DNA from: Planctomycetaceae bacterium
GTDB taxonomy: Bacteria > Planctomycetota > Planctomycetia > Pirellulales > Pirellulaceae
Length of the DNA: 20,191 nt
Assembly: GCA_002685655.1 (NCBI GenBank)
Contig: NYXM01000093.1
Location: 1 to 20,191 of the forward strand
Reading direction: 5' to 3'
Part shown: piece after piece, positions 15,220-20,191 of the stretch
Position numbering within the stretch: the stretch's first letter is position 1
Layout of the letters: each line of letters opens with the position of its first letter
The notes under the pieces: generated by a model
What the model was told of the DNA's origin: nothing
Seen by the model: only the letters and a program-made list of their open reading frames with translations
The model's database searches: none
Program-made: the position numbers and the translations under genes

Positions 15220-16674
15220 ATGAAACGAAACTACTTGATATTCGCTACGTTGTTGCTGACACCGTTGGCTCCGAATGATACGGCTGCCGAAGCGGGTGTA
15301 TTTCATGCACAGGGAGAAATGACAGGTGAGGTCAGTCAGACCAGTGCGATTCTCCAGTCGCGTCTGACTTCAACTGCCGGTCTGGCCGATGGAGATGTAC
15401 CAGGAACAGCCGGGATCGCGAGATTTGAAATCTCGGAACATCGGGATTTTGAATCGTCGCACAAGACGGACTGGCTCAAGGCACGGGCCGATAATAACTT
15501 CATTGTGAAAACGAAGATCGCCGGACTGAGGCCGGCGACGCAGTACTACTTTAGGCTGATCTTTGGGCCGAACGAGAATGCGAATCAGGTGGGCGACGTC
15601 TGTTCGTTTCGTACATTGCAGAGGGAGGATGGAACAAAGGACGTCAGTTTCGTCGTGGTCACTGGCATGAATTACATGTCGTTTCATTACGGCACGCCGA
15701 AGAACGGAAAACGCACCGGAAATCGCGCCTACAAGGGAGCTGACAAGCATCTCGGCTATCCGGCTCTTGCCACCATGTTGAAAATGAAGCCGGATTTCTT
15801 TGTCGGCACCGGCGACAACGTGTATTACGACAGCCACGATGACCGGGAAGCCACCGACATCCAAGGTATGCGGCGTAAGTGGCACGAGCAGTTTGTGCAG
15901 CCGCGGTTTGTGGAGTTGTTCCGTACGGTCCCAACCTATTGGGAAAAGGACGACCACGATCATCGCTTCAACGATTGTGATCGAACCGGGAGCCGCCCTC
16001 CGCAAAGCGATCTGGGAATTCGCATCTTTCGCGAACAGGTGCCGGTGGTCGATCCGGTTGAGGAGGATGCCAAGACCTATCGCACTTTCCGTGTTAATCG
16101 CCATCTTCAAATCTGGCTGGTAGAAGGACGAGACTTTCGAAGTCCGAACAAGATGCCTGACGGCCCCGGCAAAACGCTGTGGGGCGCCGAACAGATCGAC
16201 TGGCTGAAGCGCACCCTGTTGGCCAGTGACGCGACTTGGAAGATCCTCATCTCACCAACGCCTATGGTCGGACCAGACGACGCTTACAAGATCGACAATC
16301 ACACCAACCATCGCGGTTTTCGTCGCGAGGGGCGGGCGTTCTTTCGTTGGGTGAAGCAGCACAAGCTGGACCAGAATGGCTTTTACGTCATCTGCGGCGA
16401 TCGTCACTGGCAATACCACTCGATCGACCCAATCGGAATCGAGGAATTCTCGTGCGGCGCCCTGGTCGATGCGAATTCTCGACTGGGCCGCAGCCCAGGC
16501 GACAAGAAGTCGACAGATCCGAACGCCGAGATTCAGCAGTTGTACACACAGACCGAGGCCTCGGGAGGTTTTCTCAAAGTCACCGTGACGGAGGAACCAA
16601 CCGCGCGGTTTGAATTCTTTGACGAACAAGGCGAGACGCTCTACCTGACTGTGAAACGTCAGGGGGAAGACTGA
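15220..16674 (+). CDS. Secreted PhoD-like metallophosphatase
   Basis: A 484-residue protein with an N-terminal signal (MKRNYLIFATLLLTPLAPND, cleavage near TAAEA). Residues 25-133 form a fibronectin/PhoD N-terminal-like beta domain (AGLRPATQYYFRL). The phosphatase core has GTGDNVYYD (196-204), WEKDDHDHRFND (241-252), VEGRDFRSP (301-309) and CGDRHWQYH (392-400), which match the metal-binding motifs of the PhoD family (phosphodiester or phosphomonoester hydrolysis outside the cytoplasm with metal ions). The usual first block with an ASCQ-type sequence reads VVTGMNYMSFHYG (146-158) here, so one metal site may differ. It lies 132 bases after the ceramidase-like gene on the same strand; co-transcription is possible. 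Alkaline phosphatase is the family name; the true substrate is unknown. Confidence 0.87.
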   Translation: MKRNYLIFATLLLTPLAPNDTAAEAGVFHAQGEMTGEVSQTSAILQSRLTSTAGLADGDVPGTAGIARFEISEHRDFESSHKTDWLKARADNNFIVKTKIAGLRPATQYYFRLIFGPNENANQVGDVCSFRTLQREDGTKDVSFVVVTGMNYMSFHYGTPKNGKRTGNRAYKGADKHLGYPALATMLKMKPDFFVGTGDNVYYDSHDDREATDIQGMRRKWHEQFVQPRFVELFRTVPTYWEKDDHDHRFNDCDRTGSRPPQSDLGIRIFREQVPVVDPVEEDAKTYRTFRVNRHLQIWLVEGRDFRSPNKMPDGPGKTLWGAEQIDWLKRTLLASDATWKILISPTPMVGPDDAYKIDNHTNHRGFRREGRAFFRWVKQHKLDQNGFYVICGDRHWQYHSIDPIGIEEFSCGALVDANSRLGRSPGDKKSTDPNAEIQQLYTQTEASGGFLKVTVTEEPTARFEFFDEQGETLYLTVKRQGED

Positions 16675-16731
16675 ATGAGGTTCCACTAGAGAGCTTGTAT
16701 CAGGTTCTTCTTTGCCCTGGTGTTCGCAACT

Positions 16732-19524
16732 TCAGGTACATTCTGCGTTCAGCCAACTGCGAATTGAGTCACAAGTCTCGTTCGTCGCGGCTTGCAATCT
16801 GGGTAGGCATTCTTCGACGTCGTTCAGTTCTTTGTTGGCAGCGAGCTGCTCGATGTGCGCTGTCACCTCCACCAACGATTGAGCAACGATGATACGTGAC
16901 GAACTCTTTAGCGTGTGCGCCGCGCGATGGACGGATGCAGCTTCGTTAGCTGAGAGGCCTGTGTGCAAGTCGCTGATCAACTTAGGACATTCTTCGAGAA
17001 ATATCTTAGCGAGTTCCCGGAGTACTTTTTCGCCACCTGGTACGTAGCTTTGTGCGGCCTCGAAGTCAACGACAACCTGTTTGTTGGAGGTTGTCGCATC
17101 TTGCGCCTCAGTCGTTGCCGTTGATACTTCCGTTGCAACCACAGCGCTGGTCTGCTCCGCGATCGTGTTGAAGAGCTCTACAGCGTTAATGGGCTTCGAG
17201 ATGTAAGCATCCATTCCGACCTTAAGACATCGTTCGCGATCGCCTATCATTGCGGCGGCCGTCATTGCGATGATCTTGAGATGGCCGCCGACTTCCTTTT
17301 CGCGCTGGCGAATGATGGTGGTTGCTTCGTGTCCGTCCATCACCGGCATCTGTACGTCCATCAATACAAGATCGAAGTTCTGATGCTCCGTTGCATCAAC
17401 CGCTTCCTTACCGTTGTTGGCGAGGGATACGTTGTGGCCCGCTCGTTCCAGGAAGCCGGTTGCCACCTGCTGGTTGATCAAGCCATCCTCGACCAGGAGG
17501 ATGTGTAGCGGTGGCCCCACGAGCTTGGAGAGATCCACATCGGGCGTTTCCGATTCGTCCACGTGCTCGCCCAGGGCATCGACAATCGTGTCGAACAGTT
17601 CCGACTTGATGACGGGCTTTGTCATGTGACGGACAATGCCCAGCTTCTGACAGCGTTCAGTGTCACCCGGCCGAGCGGCCAGGGAAATCATGATCATCGT
17701 CGGGCTTTCAAGTACAGGATTCCTGCCGATCAACTCTGCAAGCGAAAACCCATCCATGCCAGGCATCATACAATCGAGCAGCACCAATCGGTAAGGGCAG
17801 CCTTCGTTCGCGGCTCGTTGCATCTCGGTAAGCGCCGCTACGCCGCTGTCGACCACAGTCGGTGCGAGAGTCCAACTCTTCAGCATCTCGCCAAGAATTC
17901 GTCGACTGGTTGCGTTATCGTCAACAACGAGTGTCGGCAACTCGGCTAGCGACGCCAATTGGAAGCGGCTTGTCGACGGTTGTTCCTGCGCAACCTTGAA
18001 TTCGGTCGTGAAGTGGAAGGTTGTGCCGCGGCCAACTTCGCTTTCGATCCAGATACTGCCTCCCATCATCCGCACGAGCTGTGACGAGATCGCCAGTCCG
18101 AGGCCAGTCCCGCCGAACTGTCGCGTCGTCGAAGTGTCCGCTTGACTGAAGGCATCGAAGATTAGTTGCTGTTTCTTCTTCGGGATGCCGATGCCCGTAT
18201 CACGGACCGAGAAGTGCAGGACAACGTCGCCGTTGGCCCGCGTCTGCGATTCGACTTCTACAACGACCTCACCCCGCTCAGTGAACTTGATTGCATTGCC
18301 TACTAGATTCACGTTGATTTGACGGAGCCGCCCCGGATCTCCGATCAATCGCTCGGGCAGATCTGGGGAGATGCGGCACGCAAGTTCGAGCCCTTTCTCA
18401 GCGGCACGCGACGCCAAGGTGCGCGTCATCTTTCCGACGGAGTCCGAGAGATTAAACGGGATCGCTTCGAGTTCGAGCTTGCCTGCTTCAATCTTCGAGA
18501 AATCGAGGATGTCGTTCAGCAGTCCGAGCAGCGCCTCGGCGGATTGCTGAATCATCCCGAGATACTCTCGTTGCTCTTGACCTAAATCCGTGTCGGCCAA
18601 TAACTCTGCCATACCGATGATGCCGTTCATCGGCGTGCGGATCTCGTGGCTCATGTTGGCAACGAATTCGCTCTTAGCGCGGTTCGCACCTTCGGCAGCC
18701 TCCTTCGCTTCCTGCAATTCCTCCTCGACTCGCTTACGGTCTGTGATGTCTCGCAGGAAGACCGTGAACACCAATTCCCCACCCTGAGTGACTCCTTGCG
18801 TCGCCATCTCAGCGATAAACTCCGTTCCGTCTTTGCGAAAGGCTGGAACATCCAGACGCCGGCCCATCATCGACCCGGCACCCGAGGCTTGAAAAGTCTG
18901 GAAACTGCGGCGCTGCCGCTCGCGAATATCAGGCGGCATGAACAGCTCGCCCATTTCCTTGCCGATCACCTCCTGGCTTTGGTATCCGAACGTCTTCTCG
19001 GCGGCGGGATTGAATTGCACAATCATGCCATCTGAATCCATCGCAATGATGCAATCCAGCGAAGCGTTGATGATGGCGCGAATCCGTGTTTCACTTTCTC
19101 GCAGCGCTTCGTCAGCATTTTGAGTTTTGGCTGCCACCTTTATCCGCTCGGCAGCCAGCCGAATGGAACGCAGCATGAGTTCGCCAGAGAGTTTTGTTTT
19201 GCATAAGAAATCCTGAGCGCCGTTGCGAATCGCACCCATCATTAAATCGGGGTCATCCTTGGAACTCAGCACAATGATGGGCGTCTTGCGAGCCTTGGAA
19301 GCCAACTGCGCGATAACTTCGAATCCGTTACCATCCGGCAAGCGGAGGTTGGTGAGGACTGCATCGACACCACCAACGCCTAGTCGAACCAGGCCCGCCG
19401 ATAGACAGTCTCTGACCACCACTTCGATCGCGTCTTCTCCCGCGCGAACGAGATGCTGTTCGATCAGTTTTGCATGGCCTGGGTTTCCCTCGACCAGTAA
19501 AATCGTAAGTCCGGCATCCAGCAT
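16732..19524 (-). CDS. Soluble hybrid sensor histidine kinase: Rec-PAS-HisKA-HATPase-Rec-Rec-HPt
   Basis: A 930-residue phosphorelay protein with no membrane segment. In order: a degenerate receiver (about 1-125), PAS (about 145-262), HisKA with [18 protein letters not shown] (phosphoacceptor H293), HATPase_c with NLVGNAIKF (N410), DTGIGIP and GGTGLGL, a receiver with VVDDN and [12 protein letters not shown] (D584, K636), a receiver with [11 protein letters not shown] and [12 protein letters not shown] (D723, K777), and an HPt domain with [13 protein letters not shown] (H870). This layout resembles BarA/TorS-type relays: H293 to a receiver aspartate to H870 to an unlinked response regulator, which is not in the window. 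The first receiver has G13 for the second acidic residue and N59 for the phosphoacceptor aspartate, but keeps K109, so it probably binds rather than accepts phosphate. The start is supported by GAGGAGG at 19529-19535. The gene faces the phosphatase gene 57 bases away. Confidence 0.93.
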   Translation of the reverse strand: MLDAGLTILLVEGNPGHAKLIEQHLVRAGEDAIEVVVRDCLSAGLVRLGVGGVDAVLTNLRLPDGNGFEVIAQLASKARKTPIIVLSSKDDPDLMMGAIRNGAQDFLCKTKLSGELMLRSIRLAAERIKVAAKTQNADEALRESETRIRAIINASLDCIIAMDSDGMIVQFNPAAEKTFGYQSQEVIGKEMGELFMPPDIRERQRRSFQTFQASGAGSMMGRRLDVPAFRKDGTEFIAEMATQGVTQGGELVFTVFLRDITDRKRVEEELQEAKEAAEGANRAKSEFVANMSHEIRTPMNGIIGMAELLADTDLGQEQREYLGMIQQSAEALLGLLNDILDFSKIEAGKLELEAIPFNLSDSVGKMTRTLASRAAEKGLELACRISPDLPERLIGDPGRLRQINVNLVGNAIKFTERGEVVVEVESQTRANGDVVLHFSVRDTGIGIPKKKQQLIFDAFSQADTSTTRQFGGTGLGLAISSQLVRMMGGSIWIESEVGRGTTFHFTTEFKVAQEQPSTSRFQLASLAELPTLVVDDNATSRRILGEMLKSWTLAPTVVDSGVAALTEMQRAANEGCPYRLVLLDCMMPGMDGFSLAELIGRNPVLESPTMIMISLAARPGDTERCQKLGIVRHMTKPVIKSELFDTIVDALGEHVDESETPDVDLSKLVGPPLHILLVEDGLINQQVATGFLERAGHNVSLANNGKEAVDATEHQNFDLVLMDVQMPVMDGHEATTIIRQREKEVGGHLKIIAMTAAAMIGDRERCLKVGMDAYISKPINAVELFNTIAEQTSAVVATEVSTATTEAQDATTSNKQVVVDFEAAQSYVPGGEKVLRELAKIFLEECPKLISDLHTGLSANEAASVHRAAHTLKSSSRIIVAQSLVEVTAHIEQLAANKELNDVEECLPRLQAATNETCDSIRSWLNAECT

Positions 19525-19598
19525 TGGTCCTCCTCACTGGGGGCGGTGGGTGACGGAAGTTTCAACTCGCAAATGGACAGAGATAGAAGGAGATAGAA

Positions 19599-19829
19599 AT
19601 GGTGCCTTTGTACGGCGATGCGCCAGTCGGCGTCGAAACGCTCGGCGTATCCAATCTAGCCGTCAGAGACCGCACGTTCAAGTTTGCCAGGCAGGGTCGT
19701 GGTACGCTGTGCCGTCGAATAGGCCTCCCGACCTTGTCCATACCCACACATCTTTGGTTTCGCAGCAACGGCAAGCGGCGTCGCACGGGAAAGTTGGCCC
19801 GCCACTTGAGTCATCGACCACGGCCATAA
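19599..19829 (+). CDS. Possible small basic protein, unrecognised
   Basis: A 76-codon frame with AAGGAGA at 19587-19593, five bases before its ATG, which is ideal spacing. The product (starting MVPLYGDAPVGVETLG) is basic, has no hydrophobic segment and matches no family I know. Two features argue against it being a gene: part of it (19692-19733) is a degenerate copy of the repeat found at 20010-20042, and codon use is not distinctive. A perfect hairpin follows its stop by 15 bases. Treat it as a candidate only. Confidence 0.25.
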   Translation: MVPLYGDAPVGVETLGVSNLAVRDRTFKFARQGRGTLCRRIGLPTLSIPTHLWFRSNGKRRRTGKLARHLSHRPRP

Positions 19830-19844
19830 GCCATGTCTTTGGCT

Positions 19845-19863
19845 TGCCCCGCAAAGCGGGGCA
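19845..19863. repeat. Perfect 8-bp GC-rich hairpin
   Basis: TGCCCCGC and GCGGGGCA are exact inverse complements separated by AAA. A smaller stem (AAGCCA and TGGCTT, 19828-19845) lies just before it. There is no T-run on either strand, so a classical intrinsic terminator is not supported; it fits better with the REP-like cluster next to it. Confidence 0.7.
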
Positions 19864-19879
19864 TTTGCATGAAACAACA

Positions 19880-20042
19880 CGTTGTGGGCCGGTCTCCCCG
19901 CGCGTTGTGGGCCGGTCGCGCGTTGTAGGCCGCGTTGTGGGCCGGTCTCCCGACCCGGCCCACGTTCGGGGAAGGTCAATCGGTGAGTCGTGATTCGCCA
20001 CCTTGGCACGGTCGGGAGACCGTACCACAACACGTGACCCTG
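19880..20042. repeat. Cluster of REP-like GC-rich direct and inverted repeats
   Basis: The 14-mer CGTTGTGGGCCGGT occurs exactly at 19880-19893, 19903-19916 and 19933-19946, with a shorter variant at 19921-19931. The segment at 19935-19954 is the inverse complement of 20011-20030 at 18 of 20 positions, so the two can pair as the arms of a large cruciform or hairpin. Inside the left arm, 19937-19945 and 19955-19963 form a perfect 9-bp stem with a 9-base loop. A diverged relative lies at 19692-19733. This is the pattern of dispersed palindromic intergenic repeats; whether it recurs elsewhere in the genome cannot be seen here. Confidence 0.75.
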
Positions 20043-20135
20043 CCACAGCCTCACTAGATTCTCGCGGAAAAGCAGGATCAAGGCTGGAACAATGATCTGC
20101 ACTTTCTGAGAAAACGTCTTCAATTGGTATCCACT

Positions 20136-20191
20136 AAAAAAGGCTCTTCTATCATGCTGCGGTTGCAAACAAAGCCGCACGATAGGAGAGC
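20136..20191 (-). terminator. Intrinsic terminator for a leftward gene beyond the right edge
   Basis: On the minus strand the arms 20191-20177 and 20157-20143 pair over 15 positions with one G-T wobble and one mismatch. The stem continues for four pairs past a 3-base bulge to an 8-base loop. It is followed one base later by six T (20141-20136). Stem plus T-run is the standard Rho-independent form and points to a gene that ends just right of the window and is read leftward. The hairpin could extend past the edge. Confidence 0.7.

Larger units (their letters stand above)
19525..20191. other. 667-base region without a confident gene
   Basis: Upstream of the hybrid kinase. It holds the kinase ribosome site, a weak 76-codon open frame, a short perfect hairpin, a cluster of GC-rich repeats and a terminator at the right end. 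Several open frames cross it on both strands, but they are biased by the repeats and none has recognisable domains. No promoter for the kinase could be identified with confidence. Confidence 0.6.

Noticed and set aside
19880..19946. Possible CRISPR array
   Set aside because: The 14-base repeats have unequal, very short spacers (4-16 bases), are GC-rich and partly inverted, and there are no cas genes nearby.
19656..20180. A 174-codon leftward open frame, and a 122-codon one within it, over the repeat cluster
   Set aside because: Both cross the GC-rich repeats, which keep frames open; products contain repeat-derived Arg/Pro/Thr runs such as GDRPTTRPTTRDRPTT and no domain.

Overview
The window looks like a chromosomal segment of a member of the Planctomycetota, probably Pirellulales-like. 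I infer this from family content, not from a marker gene. The clues are an ECF sigma factor directly followed by a membrane serine/threonine kinase with the phylum-typical N-terminal extension, a giant secreted protein starting with an LEDR-x-LL signature and ending in dockerin repeats, a large PQQ-like propeller protein, a ceramidase-like and a PhoD-like secreted hydrolase, and a diheme cytochrome c lipoprotein. There are no rRNA, tRNA, CRISPR or recognisable transposase genes.

Layout. Bases 1-10073 are read leftward: a 1619-residue surface protein (arylsulfotransferase-like, two DUF1566 domains, three PKD domains, dockerin), then 41 bases downstream a 432-residue secreted protein made of the same two DUF1566 domains, then an exported 864-residue PQQ-like propeller protein, then a diheme cytochrome c lipoprotein that runs off the left edge. 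That cytochrome is easily missed because it has no stop codon inside the window. Bases 10300-16674 are read rightward: the ECF sigma factor and the kinase, 18 bases apart, then the ceramidase-like protein and the PhoD-like phosphatase. A 930-residue soluble hybrid histidine kinase (receiver, PAS, kinase core, two receivers, HPt) is read leftward and meets the phosphatase tail to tail. Bases 19525-20191 hold no confident gene. They carry a cluster of GC-rich inverted repeats, one weak small-ORF candidate, and a good intrinsic terminator for a leftward gene beyond the right edge.

How the parts may work together. The sigma/kinase pair diverges from the giant surface protein across a 226-base shared upstream region, so sigma-dependent control of the surface-protein pair is a testable hypothesis, not a demonstrated link. 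Most other products carry export signals, so the segment is mainly an envelope and secretion locus flanked by two signalling systems. The least ordinary element is the giant protein with its tandem free-standing paralogue. The hybrid kinase is also notable because its first receiver has lost the phosphoacceptor aspartate.
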